From Fluoribacter gormanii (lineage in GTDB: Bacteria > Pseudomonadota > Gammaproteobacteria > Legionellales > Legionellaceae): a DNA stretch of 64,000 bases. The notes beneath the pieces are model-generated. The model was not told where the DNA came from. It made no database searches and saw nothing but the letters and a program-made list of their open reading frames with translations. Shown here piece after piece: positions 1 through 10,277 of the stretch (its first letter is position 1; every line of letters starts with the position of its first letter). Where the stretch lies: the NCBI RefSeq assembly GCF_900156395.1, contig NZ_FTNL01000002.1:1-64000 (forward strand). The letters run 5' to 3'. The translations under genes were made by a program, and so were the position numbers.

Positions 1-1
1 A

Positions 2-1192
2 ATGGCGAAGGAAAAATTTGAACGTAAAAAGCCACACGTAAATGTTGGCACGATTGGTCACGTAGACCACGGTAAGACAACATTAACAGCGGCTATTACC
101 ACAATTATGGCGAAGAAGTTTGGCGGCACGGCGAAAGCATATGACCAGATTGATGCGGCCCCTGAAGAGCGCGAGCGTGGTATTACGATTTCTACAGCAC
201 ACGTAGAATACGAATCAGCGAATAGACACTATGCGCACGTAGATTGCCCAGGACATGCTGACTATGTTAAGAACATGATTACTGGAGCGGCGCAAATGGA
301 CGGAGCGATACTGGTAGTATCTGCAGCTGATGGTCCTATGCCACAAACTAGAGAACATATTCTGTTATCACGCCAAGTTGGTGTACCCTATATTGTTGTG
401 TTTATGAACAAAGCCGACATGGTTGATGATCCTGAATTATTAGAGTTGGTTGAGATGGAAGTGCGTGACTTGTTGAGCAGTTACGATTTCCCTGGCGATG
501 ACATCCCAATCGTTGTTGGTTCTGCACTGAAAGCATTGGAAGGCGATGAGAGTGATATTGGTGTTAAAGCAATTGAAAAATTGGTTGAGACCATGGACTC
601 TTACATTCCTGAACCAGTACGAAATATTGATAAAGCATTTTTATTGCCGATTGAAGACGTATTTTCTATTTCTGGACGTGGAACAGTAGTAACTGGCCGT
701 GTAGAGAGTGGAATTGTGAAAGTGGGCGAAGAGATTGAGATTGTGGGAATCCGTGATACTCAAAAAACCACTTGCACAGGTGTTGAGATGTTCCGTAAGT
801 TGTTGGATGAAGGTCGAGCTGGAGATAACGTAGGTGTGTTGTTACGTGGAACCAAGCGAGATGAAGTTGAGCGCGGACAAGTACTAGCGAAGCCAGGTAC
901 AATTAAGCCTCATACAAAATTTGAAGCTGAAGTATACGTGTTGTCAAAAGAAGAAGGTGGACGTCATACTCCATTCTTTAATGGCTATAGACCACAGTTT
1001 TATTTCAGAACAACAGACGTAACAGGTACATGTGACTTGCCATCTGGAGTAGAAATGGTAATGCCTGGTGATAACGTACAATTGACTATTCACCTGCATG
1101 CACCTATTGCGATGGACGAAGGTTTACGTTTCGCAATTCGGGAAGGTGGCCGTACTGTTGGCGCCGGTGTTGTCGCTAAAATTATCGAGTAA
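2..1192 (+). CDS. tuf: Elongation factor Tu
   Basis: This is the translation GTPase that brings aminoacyl-tRNA to the ribosome in the cytoplasm. The 396-residue length is that of a complete EF-Tu. The G1 loop GHVDHGKT is at residues 19-26, the switch I motif RGITIS near 59, the G3 motif DCPGH at 81-85 and NKAD at 136-139; domains II and III follow to a normal C-terminus. It starts at ATG 2, one base inside the window, so its ribosome binding site and promoter cannot be seen. Only five bases separate it from rpsJ, so it probably heads or joins the same transcript. Whether a second tuf copy exists cannot be told here. Confidence 0.98.
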   Translation: MAKEKFERKKPHVNVGTIGHVDHGKTTLTAAITTIMAKKFGGTAKAYDQIDAAPEERERGITISTAHVEYESANRHYAHVDCPGHADYVKNMITGAAQMDGAILVVSAADGPMPQTREHILLSRQVGVPYIVVFMNKADMVDDPELLELVEMEVRDLLSSYDFPGDDIPIVVGSALKALEGDESDIGVKAIEKLVETMDSYIPEPVRNIDKAFLLPIEDVFSISGRGTVVTGRVESGIVKVGEEIEIVGIRDTQKTTCTGVEMFRKLLDEGRAGDNVGVLLRGTKRDEVERGQVLAKPGTIKPHTKFEAEVYVLSKEEGGRHTPFFNGYRPQFYFRTTDVTGTCDLPSGVEMVMPGDNVQLTIHLHAPIAMDEGLRFAIREGGRTVGAGVVAKIIE

Positions 1193-1197
1193 TTACA

Positions 1198-1515
1198 ATG
1201 AGTAGCAATCAAAACATTAAAATTAGATTAAAATCCTTTGATCATCGGTTGATTGACTTATCAACTCGAGAAATTGTAGAGACAGCAAAACGTACTGGCG
1301 CACAAGTTCGTGGGCCAATACCATTGCCAGTCCGTAAGGAAAAATTTACTGTATTGACTTCACCGCATGTTAATAAAGATGCTCGAGATCAATATGAATT
1401 ACGTACTCACAAACGTCTGGTCGTTATCGTTCACCCAACTGAAAAAACAGTTGATGCGTTGATGAAATTAGATCTGGCTGCTGGGGTTGATGTTCAGATA
1501 AGCCTTGATGACTAA
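1198..1515 (+). CDS. rpsJ: Ribosomal protein S10 (NusE)
   Basis: Small-subunit protein S10, which also acts as NusE in transcription antitermination. The 105-residue protein carries the conserved [12 protein letters not shown] start and the HKRLVVI segment near residue 70. The ATG lies five bases after the tuf stop, which leaves no room for the long regulatory leader that E. coli has before rpsJ. It is the first gene of the S10 operon. Confidence 0.98.
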   Translation: MSSNQNIKIRLKSFDHRLIDLSTREIVETAKRTGAQVRGPIPLPVRKEKFTVLTSPHVNKDARDQYELRTHKRLVVIVHPTEKTVDALMKLDLAAGVDVQISLDD

Positions 1516-1552
1516 ATGTTAGGGTGAAGGATATTAAAGAGGTGTTAGAATG

Positions 1553-2200
1553 ATGATCGGTTTATTAGGCCGTAAAATCGGTATGACGCGGGTCTTCATG
1601 GCAGATGGAGTTTCTGTTCCAGTTTCTGTTGTTGAAGTTCACCCTAATAGAGTCTCACAAGTTAAAACCAAAGAAACTGATGGTTACTCTGCTGTTCAAT
1701 TGACTGGTGGAACTAAAAAAGCAAGCAAAGTTAACAAACCTTTAGCAGGACACTTTGCAAAAGCTGAAATTGAAGCAGGTGATGTTTTAGTTGAGTTTTT
1801 AGTGGATTCAGAAGACGCATTCAAAGCTGGTCAGGTAATATCAGTATCAGATGTGTTTGCTGCTGGCCAGTTTGTTGATGTTGCCGGAATCACTAAAGGT
1901 AAAGGTTTTGCTGGTACTGTAAAGAGATATAATTTTAGAACACAAGATGCTACTCATGGTAACTCCAGATCGCATCGTGTCCCTGGTTCTATTGGTCAAA
2001 ACCAAACTCCAGGACGTGTGTTCAAGGGTAAGAAAATGGCTGGTCACATGGGTAATGTTCGTTGTACAGTTCAAAGCCTTGAACTGGTGCGCGTAGATGC
2101 TGAAAGAAATTTACTTCTTATCAAAGGTGCTATACCTGGTGCTCCTGGCTCACAAGTTGAAATTAAGCCTGCAGTTAAAAAGCAAGTACGAGGTGAGTGA
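1553..2200 (+). CDS. rplC: Ribosomal protein L3
   Basis: Large-subunit protein L3, an early assembly protein near the peptidyl transferase centre. Two ATGs stand in tandem at 1550 and 1553. The second is preferred because L3 proteins normally begin MIGL and the AGAGGTG ribosome binding site at 1538 is then well spaced. The conserved [20 protein letters not shown] region, which carries the normally methylated Gln, is intact. The TGA stop overlaps the rplD start by one base. Confidence 0.97.
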   Translation: MIGLLGRKIGMTRVFMADGVSVPVSVVEVHPNRVSQVKTKETDGYSAVQLTGGTKKASKVNKPLAGHFAKAEIEAGDVLVEFLVDSEDAFKAGQVISVSDVFAAGQFVDVAGITKGKGFAGTVKRYNFRTQDATHGNSRSHRVPGSIGQNQTPGRVFKGKKMAGHMGNVRCTVQSLELVRVDAERNLLLIKGAIPGAPGSQVEIKPAVKKQVRGE

Positions 2201-2805
2201 TGGAAATTACTACTATAGATACAAATTCAAAATTAACACTGAACCAAGAAGTATTTGCGTATGGTTATAATGAAGGCTTAATTCATCAAGCTGTAGTAAC
2301 CTATATGAATAACGCACGTAGTGGTAATAGTGCTCAAAAAACACGGTCTGAAGTTAGAGGCGGCGGCAAAAAGCCATGGAATCAAAAAGGTACTGGCCGT
2401 GCTCGTGCTGGTACAATTAGAAGCCCTCTCTGGAGAAGTGGTGGGGTGACTTTTGCTTCTAAGAAAAGAGATTATTCACAAAAAATTAATAAAAAAATGT
2501 ACAAACGTGCATTACGTAGTATAATCTCCGAACTTTGTCGCACTGGTAACCTCGTAGTTGTAAGTGATTTCCAATGTGAAAGCAAAAAAACTAAAGATTT
2601 TGTTAATAAAATGAACCAAATGAGTGTAAAAAATGCTCTTATTATCATGACTGAAGTTGGTGAGAATGAATATTTTGGTTCAAGAAACTTAATTGACTAT
2701 GACATCTGTGACGTTACAACTATAGATCCTGTATCTTTACTCAGATTTGAGAAAGTTGTTGTTACAGAAGCTGCAATTAAAAAAATTGAGGAACAGTTAC
2801 AATGA
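2200..2805 (+). CDS. rplD: Ribosomal protein L4
   Basis: Large-subunit protein L4. Its extended loop ([19 protein letters not shown], near residues 50-70) lines the exit tunnel. ATG 2200 is preferred over the in-frame GTG at 2197 because it shares its first base with the rplC stop, giving tight translational coupling. In E. coli L4 represses its own operon through the S10 leader; no such leader is visible here, so that control is probably absent or different. Confidence 0.97.
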   Translation: MEITTIDTNSKLTLNQEVFAYGYNEGLIHQAVVTYMNNARSGNSAQKTRSEVRGGGKKPWNQKGTGRARAGTIRSPLWRSGGVTFASKKRDYSQKINKKMYKRALRSIISELCRTGNLVVVSDFQCESKKTKDFVNKMNQMSVKNALIIMTEVGENEYFGSRNLIDYDICDVTTIDPVSLLRFEKVVVTEAAIKKIEEQLQ

Positions 2806-3098
2806 ACGCTGAAAGATTGTTGATGGTTCTACGTGAACCACATACTTCTGAAAAAGCTACTGTCATAGCTGATAAGCTGAAACAGTTCACTTTCAAAGTA
2901 TTGAAAACTGCAACTAAAAATGAAATTAAAATGGCGGTAGAGCATATATTTAACGTTAAAGTTAAAAATGTATCTGTTATCAATGTGAAGGGAAAAACAA
3001 AGCGTTTCAAACAAACAAGCGGTAAGCGTAGTGATTGGAAAAAAGCATTTGTAACTCTTCATGCTGATCAAGATATTGACTTTACAGCTACCGAATAA
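2802..3098 (+). CDS. rplW: Ribosomal protein L23
   Basis: Large-subunit protein L23 (98 residues), located at the tunnel exit where trigger factor and SRP dock. The N-terminal [15 protein letters not shown] and the later [16 protein letters not shown] are typical of the family. The ATG overlaps the rplD stop by four bases (ATGA type), so translation is probably coupled. It is the fifth gene of the ribosomal block. Confidence 0.97.
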   Translation: MNAERLLMVLREPHTSEKATVIADKLKQFTFKVLKTATKNEIKMAVEHIFNVKVKNVSVINVKGKTKRFKQTSGKRSDWKKAFVTLHADQDIDFTATE

Positions 3099-3109
3099 GG
3101 CAGATTAAG

Positions 3110-3937
3110 ATGGCACTATTAAAATCTAAACCTACATCGCCAGGAAAACGTGGCGAGTTACGCGTGGTTCATCACCATATTCATAAAGGGAAACCACATG
3201 CTCCTTTAATTGAAAAGCTAAAGAAGACTGGTGGACGTAATAACCAAGGTAGAATTACTGTAAGACATATCGGTGGTGGTCAACGTAATCAATATCGTAT
3301 CGTTGATTTTAAACGTAACAAAGATGGTATTGAAGCACGTGTTGAGCGTATTGAATATGATCCAAACCGTACAGCTTTAATAGCATTAATAGTTTATAAA
3401 GATGGTGAACGAAGATATATTATTGCTCCAGCTAACTTAAAAGCTGGCGATACTGTTGTAAGTGGTGCTGATTCACCCATTAGCATAGGCAATTGTCTTC
3501 CATTAAAAAATATTCCTGTTGGTACTACAATTCACTGTGTTGAAATGAAACCAGGAAAAGGTGCGCAGGTCTTAAGAAGTGCTGGAGCTAGCGGACAAAT
3601 CGTTGCTAAAGAAGGTATTTATGCAACATTAAGACTTCGCTCAGGTGAAATGCGTAAAATACATGTTCTTTGCAGAGCAGTGATAGGTGAAGTAAGTAAT
3701 AGTGAGCATAGTCTTCGCGCATTAGGTAAAGCTGGAGCTAAACGCTGGAGAGGTATTCGCCCGACAGTTCGTGGGGTAGCTATGAACCCAGTTGACCATC
3801 CACATGGTGGTGGTGAAGGCCGTACTTCTGGTGGACGCCATCCAGTATCTCCATGGGGAATGCCTACTAAAGGTTATAAAACCAGAAGTAATAAGCGTAC
3901 TGATAGTTTTATTGTCAGAAGACGTAAAAAGAAATAA
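3110..3937 (+). CDS. rplB: Ribosomal protein L2
   Basis: Large-subunit protein L2, needed for subunit joining and peptidyl transfer. The 275-residue protein is full length and carries the [18 protein letters not shown] signature near residues 220-238, including the conserved His of the HPHGGGEG loop. It starts 11 bases after rplW. The strongly basic tail RRRKKK is normal for the family. Confidence 0.98.
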   Translation: MALLKSKPTSPGKRGELRVVHHHIHKGKPHAPLIEKLKKTGGRNNQGRITVRHIGGGQRNQYRIVDFKRNKDGIEARVERIEYDPNRTALIALIVYKDGERRYIIAPANLKAGDTVVSGADSPISIGNCLPLKNIPVGTTIHCVEMKPGKGAQVLRSAGASGQIVAKEGIYATLRLRSGEMRKIHVLCRAVIGEVSNSEHSLRALGKAGAKRWRGIRPTVRGVAMNPVDHPHGGGEGRTSGGRHPVSPWGMPTKGYKTRSNKRTDSFIVRRRKKK

Positions 3938-3955
3938 TTATTGAGAGGATATCAA

Positions 3956-4234
3956 GTGGCTCGTTCTATAAGAAAAGGTCCTTTTGTTGACCATCATTTG
4001 ATTGCCAAAGTAGAGGCTGCAATTGAATCAAAATCTAAAAAACCAATTAAAACATGGTCTAGACGATCAACAATCGTTCCTGAAATGATTGACTTAACAA
4101 TTGCTGTTCATAACGGCAAAGATCATATTCCTGTATATATTACAGACAATATGGTTGGTCATAAATTAGGTGAGTTTGCCATGACTCGAACTTTTAAAGG
4201 TCATTCTGGTGACAGAAAGGCTAAAGGTAAATAA
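3956..4234 (+). CDS. rpsS: Ribosomal protein S19
   Basis: Small-subunit protein S19, which contacts the head of 16S rRNA together with S13. The start is placed at GTG 3956, giving [12 protein letters not shown] after formyl-Met. It follows a GAGAGGAT ribosome binding site at 3943, and an upstream TTG at 3941 would add five non-conserved residues. The 92-residue length and the [19 protein letters not shown] region fit the family. Confidence 0.96.
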   Translation: MARSIRKGPFVDHHLIAKVEAAIESKSKKPIKTWSRRSTIVPEMIDLTIAVHNGKDHIPVYITDNMVGHKLGEFAMTRTFKGHSGDRKAKGK

Positions 4235-4243
4235 GAGGATATG

Positions 4244-4579
4244 ATGGAAGTTACAGCAAAGTTGAAAGGTGCTCCCTTATCCGCTCAAAAGGGCCGATTG
4301 GTAGCCGATATGATACGTAATATGAAAGTATCTGGTGCGCTTGATGTCCTCAAGTTTACACCAAAAAAAGGTGCTCAATTGATGCTTAAGTTATTAGAAT
4401 CAGCTATTGCAAATGCTGAAAATAATAATGGAGCAGATATTGATGATTTAAAAGTAGGTATGGTCTGCGTTGATGAAGCTATGACGTTAAAACGTATTAG
4501 TCCCAGAGCTAAAGGGCGTGCAAATAGAATTTGTAAACGTACCTGCCATATCACGATTAAAGTGTCTGACGAGGAATAG
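4244..4579 (+). CDS. rplV: Ribosomal protein L22
   Basis: Large-subunit protein L22, whose beta-hairpin lines the exit tunnel. Tandem ATGs occur at 4241 and 4244. The second gives the usual [11 protein letters not shown] start and better spacing from the AGAGGAT site just before 4241. The C-terminal hairpin [20 protein letters not shown] is intact. It ends two bases before rpsC. Confidence 0.96.
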   Translation: MEVTAKLKGAPLSAQKGRLVADMIRNMKVSGALDVLKFTPKKGAQLMLKLLESAIANAENNNGADIDDLKVGMVCVDEAMTLKRISPRAKGRANRICKRTCHITIKVSDEE

Positions 4580-4581
4580 CA

Positions 4582-5238
4582 ATGGGACAAAAAGTTAACC
4601 CTATAGGTATACGGCTTGGTATTATTAAAGACTGGAACTCCAAATGGTTCGCAGGAAAAAAATACGCTGAATTTTTAATTCAAGATATTAAATTACGTAC
4701 AGATCTTAAAAAGAAACTTATGGCAGCAGCTGTGAGTAAAATTTTAATTGAGCGTCCTGCTAATAATGCTGTTGTTACAATACTTACTGCCCGACCCGGT
4801 GTGATAATCGGTAAAAAAGGTGGCGGTATTGAAACATTACGTACTGAAATTTCTAATAAATTAGGTGTGCCAGTTCACCTTAACATTGAAGAAATTAAAA
4901 AGCCTGAGTTAGATGCAACTTTAGTTGCTGAAGGAATTGCACAACAATTAGAACAACGCGTTATGTTCAGACGTGCTATGAAGCGTGCGGTTACTTCTGC
5001 TCTTAAAGCAGGTGCTAAAGGAATTAAAATTTGTGTTAGTGGAAGACTTGGTGGTGCTGAAATTGCTCGCAGTGAATGGTATCGAGAAGGACGTGTACCT
5101 TTACATACATTCAGAGCAGATATTGATTATGGTACAGCAGAGTCTAAAACTACCTACGGTATTATTGGCGTAAAAGTCTGGATCTTCAAGGGCGAAATTC
5201 TCCCTCAAAAGAAAAGATCTTCTGACGTTGCCCAGTGA
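4582..5238 (+). CDS. rpsC: Ribosomal protein S3
   Basis: Small-subunit protein S3 (218 residues), at the mRNA entry tunnel and part of the ribosomal helicase. The N-terminus [20 protein letters not shown] and the KH domain loop [13 protein letters not shown] near residues 72-84 are present, followed by the [11 protein letters not shown]-terminal domain motif. It starts directly after the rplV stop. Confidence 0.98.
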   Translation: MGQKVNPIGIRLGIIKDWNSKWFAGKKYAEFLIQDIKLRTDLKKKLMAAAVSKILIERPANNAVVTILTARPGVIIGKKGGGIETLRTEISNKLGVPVHLNIEEIKKPELDATLVAEGIAQQLEQRVMFRRAMKRAVTSALKAGAKGIKICVSGRLGGAEIARSEWYREGRVPLHTFRADIDYGTAESKTTYGIIGVKVWIFKGEILPQKKRSSDVAQ

Positions 5239-5254
5239 GTGAGGATTAAGAATC

Positions 5255-5668
5255 ATGTTACAACCTAAACGTACAAAATACCGAAAACAGATGAAAGGCC
5301 GTAACAGAGGTTTAGCCTTACGCGGTAGCAACATCAGTTTTGGTGAATTTGGTTTGAAAGCTCTTGAGCGTGGTCGTTTAACTGCACGTCAAATCGAAGC
5401 TGCTCGAAGAGCAATGACTCGTCACATCAAGCGTGGCGGAAAAATTTGGATTAGAGTATTCCCAGACAAGCCGATTACTCAAAAGCCTTTAGAAGTAAGA
5501 CAGGGTAAAGGTAAAGGTAGCGTTGAATATTGGGTTGCTCAAATACAACCTGGCAAGGTTTTATTTGAAATGGAAGGTGTATCCAGAGAGCTTGCTATGG
5601 AAGCTTTCGATCTGGCTAAAGCAAAACTTCCTTTCAAAGTTATATTTGAAGAAAGGAAGGTGATGTAA
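5255..5668 (+). CDS. rplP: Ribosomal protein L16
   Basis: Large-subunit protein L16, near the A-site tRNA elbow. The 137-residue protein begins [19 protein letters not shown] and contains the conserved [20 protein letters not shown] and the PVT-like [10 protein letters not shown] segments. A GAGGAT site precedes ATG 5255. The stop overlaps the rpmC start by one base (TAATG). Confidence 0.98.
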   Translation: MLQPKRTKYRKQMKGRNRGLALRGSNISFGEFGLKALERGRLTARQIEAARRAMTRHIKRGGKIWIRVFPDKPITQKPLEVRQGKGKGSVEYWVAQIQPGKVLFEMEGVSRELAMEAFDLAKAKLPFKVIFEERKVM

Positions 5669-5862
5669 TGAAAAAAATTGAAGAATTACGCGGTTTATCA
5701 GTAGAAGAACTGCAAAATGAACTGCTTTCATTGCGTAAAGAACAACTAAATTTGCGGATGAAGAAAGCAAGTGGCTCACTAGATAAAACACATCTCATCA
5801 CCATGGTGCGTAAGTCAGTGGCAAGAGTAAAAACAATGTTGACTGAAAAGGCAGGTAAGTGA
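5668..5862 (+). CDS. rpmC: Ribosomal protein L29
   Basis: Small large-subunit protein L29 (64 residues), a helical hairpin at the tunnel exit beside L23. The [20 protein letters not shown] start is typical of the family. The start codon shares one base with the rplP stop, and AAGGTGATGT just before it supplies the ribosome binding site. Confidence 0.96.
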   Translation: MKKIEELRGLSVEELQNELLSLRKEQLNLRMKKASGSLDKTHLITMVRKSVARVKTMLTEKAGK

Positions 5863-5863
5863 C

Positions 5864-6115
5864 ATGTCTAATAGTGAATCAAATGCCAGAACAATGGTTG
5901 GAAAAGTAGTTAGCGACAAAATGGATAAAACCATAGTTGTGATGATTGAGCGTTCTGTTAAGCATCCAAAGTATGGAAAAATTATGAAGCGTAGAGCTAA
6001 GTTACATGCTCATGATGAAAATCAAGTATGTAAAATTGGTAATATAGTAAAAATCCGTGAGTCTAGACCACTCTCTAAAACAAAAAGCTGGGTATTAGTC
6101 GAAGTAATTTCTTAA
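5864..6115 (+). CDS. rpsQ: Ribosomal protein S17
   Basis: Small-subunit protein S17, an early 16S rRNA binder with an OB fold. The 83-residue protein has the typical [14 protein letters not shown] and [16 protein letters not shown] segments. It starts one base after the rpmC stop. It is the last gene of the S10 operon; an 88-base gap to rplN follows and holds a promoter-like site. Confidence 0.97.
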   Translation: MSNSESNARTMVGKVVSDKMDKTIVVMIERSVKHPKYGKIMKRRAKLHAHDENQVCKIGNIVKIRESRPLSKTKSWVLVEVIS

Positions 6116-6153
6116 TCAACCCTGTTGATTTACTTTTAAAACCCTAAAAGGCC

Positions 6154-6162
6154 TGATATAAT
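6154..6162 (+). promoter_or_regulatory. Candidate extended -10 promoter before rplN
   Basis: The rpsQ-rplN gap holds a consensus TATAAT at 6157-6162, preceded by TG at 6154-6155, which makes an extended -10 element. No good -35 hexamer stands 17 bases upstream. In E. coli the spc operon starts at rplN from its own promoter, so the position is right. The promoter is inferred from sequence only. Confidence 0.5.
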
Positions 6163-6203
6163 CAGCAACCTTTTTCTGGTCGAAATCAGAGCTGGAGTAA
6201 AAA

Positions 6204-6569
6204 ATGATCCAAATGCAGACAGTGCTCGAAGTGGCTGACAACAGCGGAGCACGTAAAGTTATGTGTATAAAAGTGCTAGGCGGGTCACACCGTAGATATG
6301 CACGTGTAGGTGATGTAATTAAAGTTAGTATTAAAGATGCAATACCCAGAAGTAAAGTGAAAAAAGGTGCTGTAATGAAGGCAGTTGTTGTTCGTACAGC
6401 ACAAGGCGTTCGTAGAGATGATGGGTCATTGATCCGTTTTGACGGTAACGCTGCAGTACTGTTAAATAACCAAAACGAGCCAATAGGTACTCGTATATTT
6501 GGCCCTGTTACTCGCGAGCTACGAGAGAGATTTATGAAAATAATATCTCTGGCTGCAGAAGTTTTGTGA
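6204..6569 (+). CDS. rplN: Ribosomal protein L14
   Basis: Large-subunit protein L14, which forms inter-subunit bridge B8. The [21 protein letters not shown] start is classic for L14, and the length of 121 is normal. It is the first gene of the spc operon, 88 bases after rpsQ. A GGAG site precedes ATG 6204. Confidence 0.98.
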   Translation: MIQMQTVLEVADNSGARKVMCIKVLGGSHRRYARVGDVIKVSIKDAIPRSKVKKGAVMKAVVVRTAQGVRRDDGSLIRFDGNAAVLLNNQNEPIGTRIFGPVTRELRERFMKIISLAAEVL

Positions 6570-6582
6570 GAAGGATTTAGAT

Positions 6583-6912
6583 ATGAAACGTATTCAAAAA
6601 GGCGATGATGTAGTTATAATTGCCGGAAAAAGTAAAGGTCATAGAGGTAAAGTCCTACGTGTAACTGATAATGGCGTTGTTGTTGAAGGCGGAAACTTGA
6701 TTAAGAAACATGTTAAGCCTAATCCACAGAAGCCTGAAAATAAGGGTGGAATTGTAACCCTTGAAGCACCAGTTCACGTTTCAAACGTTGCTCATTATAA
6801 TCCCAACACTAAAAAAGCAGATAAAGTAGGATTTAAATTCATCGAGAGTAACGGTGAGAGCAAAAAAGTTAGATATTTTAAATCTGACAATGAAATAATT
6901 GACCGTGTTTAA
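6583..6912 (+). CDS. rplX: Ribosomal protein L24
   Basis: Large-subunit protein L24, one of the two assembly initiators. The N-terminal KOW motif (GDDVVIIAGKSKGHRGKVLRV, residues 7-27) is evident, and the 109-residue length fits. AGAAGGA at 6569 is the ribosome binding site. It sits between rplN and rplE in the usual spc order. Confidence 0.97.
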   Translation: MKRIQKGDDVVIIAGKSKGHRGKVLRVTDNGVVVEGGNLIKKHVKPNPQKPENKGGIVTLEAPVHVSNVAHYNPNTKKADKVGFKFIESNGESKKVRYFKSDNEIIDRV

Positions 6913-6925
6913 TTAGGTGATTCAA

Positions 6926-7477
6926 ATGGCAAGACTTAATGAATTTTATAAAAAAGAAATCATCCCTATGATGATGAAACGGTTCAACTATTCCAGCGTT
7001 ATGGAAGTTCCAAAGTTGCTTAAAATCACCTTAAATATGGGTGTAGGCGAAGCTGTTGGTGATAAAAAGGTAATGAACCATGCTGTTGAAGATATGACTT
7101 TAATTGCTGGTCAAAAGCCTGTTGTTACTAAGGCAAGAAAATCTATTGCTGGTTTTAAGATTAGGGAAGGATGGCCAATTGGCTGTAAAGTGACTCTAAG
7201 ACGTCAACGTATGTATGAGTTTTTAGACAGATTGATTTCCGTAACTTTACCGCGTGTAAGAGATTTTCGTGGTTTAAATCCAAAATCTTTTGATGGAACT
7301 GGTAATTACAGTATGGGGATACATGAGCAAATCGTATTTCCAGAAATTGATTACGATAAAACAGATGGTATCCGTGGTTTAGATATCTGCATTACTACGA
7401 GTGCCAAGACAAATGAAGAAGCTAAAGCTTTATTAGAAGCCTTTAACCTTCCATTGAAAGATAGAGATAAAAAATAA
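6926..7477 (+). CDS. rplE: Ribosomal protein L5
   Basis: Large-subunit protein L5, which carries 5S rRNA in the central protuberance. ATG 6926 is chosen ([12 protein letters not shown], 183 residues) over the in-frame GTG 6917 because TTAGGTG at 6914-6920 then serves as ribosome binding site. Conserved [30 protein letters not shown] and [11 protein letters not shown] segments are present. Confidence 0.97.
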   Translation: MARLNEFYKKEIIPMMMKRFNYSSVMEVPKLLKITLNMGVGEAVGDKKVMNHAVEDMTLIAGQKPVVTKARKSIAGFKIREGWPIGCKVTLRRQRMYEFLDRLISVTLPRVRDFRGLNPKSFDGTGNYSMGIHEQIVFPEIDYDKTDGIRGLDICITTSAKTNEEAKALLEAFNLPLKDRDKK

Positions 7478-7487
7478 GGGTGAAATT

Positions 7488-7790
7488 GTGGCTAAAAAAT
7501 CAATGCTTATGAGAGAGTTAAAGCGTAGCAAGCTTGTAAATAAGTATAATAAGCGTAGAAACGAATTGAAATTATTGATTAAATCATCTGATGATTTTCA
7601 GGTAATTATGGATAGTCAGTTAAAATTAGCTAAATTACCTGTTAATTCAAATCCTGTTCGTTTTAAAACACGATGTCAACAATGTGGTCGTCCACATGGT
7701 GTTTATCGTAAATTTGCTCTTTGCAGAATTTGCTTAAGACAACAACTAATGGTTGGTAATATACCAGGCGGAAGAAAATCTAGCTGGTAA
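7488..7790 (+). CDS. rpsN: Ribosomal protein S14, long four-cysteine form
   Basis: Small-subunit protein S14, starting at GTG 7488 with a GGGTGAAAT site before it. The 100-residue length is that of the long form found in enterobacteria. Unlike the E. coli protein it has two CxxC pairs (Cys63/66 in CQQC and Cys79/82 in CRIC), as in zinc-binding short S14. The [10 protein letters not shown] and PGGRKSSW signatures are intact. Zinc binding is inferred from the pattern. Confidence 0.97.
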   Translation: MAKKSMLMRELKRSKLVNKYNKRRNELKLLIKSSDDFQVIMDSQLKLAKLPVNSNPVRFKTRCQQCGRPHGVYRKFALCRICLRQQLMVGNIPGGRKSSW

Positions 7791-7811
7791 TTTTTTAATT
7801 GGAGAACGATT

Positions 7812-8207
7812 GTGAGTATGCATGATCCAGTTGCTGATATGCTGACCCGAATTAGAAATGGTCAACAAGCAAAACATCAGCAAATAACTTTAACTTCTTC
7901 TAAGTTGAAAGAAGAAATTGCTCGAGTTTTAAAGGAAGAAGGTTATATAGAAAACTTCTTTGTAGAATCACTAGATAATAATCTTAAATTGATGACGATA
8001 AAGCTGAAATATTATCATGGCAGACCTGTTATCGAACTCATTAAGAGAATTAGCAGACCTGGATTGAGAGTATATAAGTCTTATAAAGATTTGACTTCTA
8101 TTCCTGGTTTTGGTGTGGCTATATTGTCTACATCACAAGGTATAATGACCCATATATCTGCAAAGATGAAAGGCGTTGGTGGTGAAGTCATTTGTGAAGT
8201 GGCTTAA
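7812..8207 (+). CDS. rpsH: Ribosomal protein S8
   Basis: Small-subunit protein S8, a central-domain assembly protein that in E. coli also represses the spc operon by binding rplE mRNA. GTG 7812 gives 131 residues beginning MSMHDPVADMLTRIRNG, the usual length. ATG 7818 is an alternative start two codons later. The C-terminal GIMTH...GGEVICEVA block is typical. Confidence 0.96.
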   Translation: MSMHDPVADMLTRIRNGQQAKHQQITLTSSKLKEEIARVLKEEGYIENFFVESLDNNLKLMTIKLKYYHGRPVIELIKRISRPGLRVYKSYKDLTSIPGFGVAILSTSQGIMTHISAKMKGVGGEVICEVA

Positions 8208-8224
8208 TACTTGCGAGGAATGAT

Positions 8225-8764
8225 ATGTCTAGAGTAGCAAAAGCCCCAGTAGTTCAACCTGCAAATGTTGAAATAACAATAGGCGATGGCGAGATTACTG
8301 TTAAAGGGCCTAAAGGAACACTAACCCAAAAAATAAATAGGTTAGTAAAAGTAACAAAAAATAATGATTCAAACCATGTTGAATTTGCTCCTGCAGCAAA
8401 TGATCCAAAAGCCTGGGCTCAGGCCGGAACTGCTAGAGCATTAGTTAATAATATGGTTAAAGGTGTAACTGAAGGTTTCGTTGTTACCTTGGAACTGGTC
8501 GGTGTAGGTTATAGAGCACAATCTAAAGATAGATCGATCTCATTATCGTTAGGTTTCTCCCATCCTATCGAATACCACTTGCCTCAAGGTGTTTTAGTTG
8601 AAACTCCAAGCAACACAGTAATATTGTTGAAGGGGTTGGATAAACAAATTTTGGGCCAAGTAGCTTCTGAAATAAGAGCATTTAGACCACCAGAGCCTTA
8701 TAAGGGTAAAGGTGTTAAACTTGCTGGCGAGTATATTGCTCGTAAAGAAGCGAAAAAGAAATAA
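8225..8764 (+). CDS. rplF: Ribosomal protein L6
   Basis: Large-subunit protein L6, near the sarcin-ricin loop. The 179-residue protein has the two expected repeats and the C-terminal PPEPYKGKGVKLAGEYIARKEAKKK signature region. GCGAGGAAT precedes ATG 8225. Order and spacing are those of a standard spc operon. Confidence 0.98.
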   Translation: MSRVAKAPVVQPANVEITIGDGEITVKGPKGTLTQKINRLVKVTKNNDSNHVEFAPAANDPKAWAQAGTARALVNNMVKGVTEGFVVTLELVGVGYRAQSKDRSISLSLGFSHPIEYHLPQGVLVETPSNTVILLKGLDKQILGQVASEIRAFRPPEPYKGKGVKLAGEYIARKEAKKK

Positions 8765-8774
8765 GGTTTAAGTT

Positions 8775-9134
8775 ATGAATAAACACAACTCACGTAATCG
8801 ACGTGGATTAAAAGCAAAAGCACTGATTCGTAAATCAGGCAGAGCAAGACTTGTCGTTTTTAGAAGTGGTTTACATATTTACTCACAAATTATTGAAGCT
8901 GATAAACTGGGTGATAAAGTAATAGCTGCATGTTCAACTAACGATAAAGAATTACGTGCCAGTCTGACCGGTAAATGTAAAGTAGAACAAGCTAACCTAG
9001 TTGGCAAACTACTTGGTAAACGTGCGAGCGAGCAAGGCGTTACTCAAGTTGCATTTGATCGTGCTGGTTATAAATATCATGGCCGAGTGAAAGCCCTTGC
9101 AGAAGGTGCACGCGAAGCTGGATTGGATTTTTAA
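8775..9134 (+). CDS. rplR: Ribosomal protein L18
   Basis: Large-subunit protein L18, which binds 5S rRNA with L5. The 119-residue protein has the [16 protein letters not shown] strand near residue 25 and the C-terminal [26 protein letters not shown], all typical. It begins 10 bases after rplF and ends 9 bases before rpsE. Confidence 0.98.
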   Translation: MNKHNSRNRRGLKAKALIRKSGRARLVVFRSGLHIYSQIIEADKLGDKVIAACSTNDKELRASLTGKCKVEQANLVGKLLGKRASEQGVTQVAFDRAGYKYHGRVKALAEGAREAGLDF

Positions 9135-9143
9135 GGAACGATT

Positions 9144-9653
9144 ATGGCATTCGATGAATCATCACCTAAATCAGATGGCTACCAAGAAAAGCTAGTATCA
9201 GTCAATCGTACAGCTAAAGTTGTTAAGGGAGGCCGTGTTTTTGGTTTTGCAGTGCTTGTTGTTGTTGGTGACGGCAAGGGTAAGGTTGGCTTTGGTAGAG
9301 GTAAAGCCAGAGAAGTTCCAATTGCTATTCAAAAAGCAATGGAACAAGCAAAGAAAAACATGGTTTATATACCACTTTCTGGAACAACAATTTTCCACGA
9401 AATCACTTGGAACTATGGTGCTTCTAAAGTATTTATGAAGCCTGCAAGTGAAGGTACTGGAATTATTGCTGGCGGTGCTATGAGAGCTGTGTTGGAAGTT
9501 TTAGGCGTACAAAATATATTAGCGAAAAGTATTGGTTCTACCAATCCAAGCAATATTGTAAGAGCAACAATTGCTGCTTTAACTAATATTGGTACACCAG
9601 ATTATGTTGCAGCCAAGCGTGGTAAAACTGTTGAAGAAGTTATGGCGGGCTAA
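9144..9653 (+). CDS. rpsE: Ribosomal protein S5
   Basis: Small-subunit protein S5, important for decoding accuracy and the entry-pore helicase. The double-stranded-RNA-binding region [19 protein letters not shown] is near residues 17-35, followed by [18 protein letters not shown]. The length of 169 fits. AAGGAACG precedes ATG 9144, and it ends two bases before rpmD. Confidence 0.98.
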   Translation: MAFDESSPKSDGYQEKLVSVNRTAKVVKGGRVFGFAVLVVVGDGKGKVGFGRGKAREVPIAIQKAMEQAKKNMVYIPLSGTTIFHEITWNYGASKVFMKPASEGTGIIAGGAMRAVLEVLGVQNILAKSIGSTNPSNIVRATIAALTNIGTPDYVAAKRGKTVEEVMAG

Positions 9654-9655
9654 TT

Positions 9656-9841
9656 ATGGAAAAGAAAATCAAATTAACTTTGGTCAAAAGCATTATAGGC
9701 AGAAAACCAAAGCATGTTTCTATCGTAAAACAATTAGGTCTTGGTAAAACTAATTCGAGCGTATCACATAATGATACCCCAGCGATTCGTGGCCTTATTA
9801 ATAAAGTTGATTACCTATTGCTGGTTGAGGAGAGTGTATAA
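9656..9841 (+). CDS. rpmD: Ribosomal protein L30
   Basis: Small large-subunit protein L30 (61 residues). The core [26 protein letters not shown] matches the family's VKSxIGR...LGL pattern. It is sandwiched between rpsE and rplO; the TAA shares its last base with the rplO ATG. Confidence 0.96.
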   Translation: MEKKIKLTLVKSIIGRKPKHVSIVKQLGLGKTNSSVSHNDTPAIRGLINKVDYLLLVEESV

Positions 9842-10275
9842 TGAATTTAAATTCACTATCACCAGATCCTGGTTCAAAACGTCCAAAAAGACGCTTAGGA
9901 CGTGGTATAGGATCCGGTTTAGGTAAAACTAGTGGTAAAGGACATAAAGGTCAAAAAGCCAGAGCAGGTGGTTATCACAAAATTAACTTTGAAGGCGGTC
10001 AAATGCCAATTCAAAGACGACTACCAAAAATGGGCTTTAAGTCACGAGTTGGTAGAACTGTAGATCAAGTTTGTCTCAGTGAGCTTGCAAAATTATCTGC
10101 TGATGTAATTGATCTAAATGTCCTACGCGAAGCTGGACTAATCAATAGTTCTATTAAAGATGTAAAAGTTATTTTATCCGGTGAGTTAACTACAGCCATC
10201 AAACTTAAAGGTTTAAGGGTCACTAAAGGAGCTCGTTTGGCCATTGAAGGTTTAGGCGGCAGCATAGAAGAGTGA
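9841..10275 (+). CDS. rplO: Ribosomal protein L15
   Basis: Large-subunit protein L15, a late assembly protein. The glycine-rich N-terminal [20 protein letters not shown] and the [17 protein letters not shown] segment are hallmarks, and the 144-residue length is normal. The start codon overlaps the rpmD stop by one base, and the gene ends just before secY. Confidence 0.98.
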   Translation: MNLNSLSPDPGSKRPKRRLGRGIGSGLGKTSGKGHKGQKARAGGYHKINFEGGQMPIQRRLPKMGFKSRVGRTVDQVCLSELAKLSADVIDLNVLREAGLINSSIKDVKVILSGELTTAIKLKGLRVTKGARLAIEGLGGSIEE

Positions 10276-10277
10276 CT

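Noticed and set aside
4985-5173. Second-frame open frame inside rpsC
   Set aside because: S3 is certain in the main frame; the overlapping leucine-rich frame is a by-product of codon bias.
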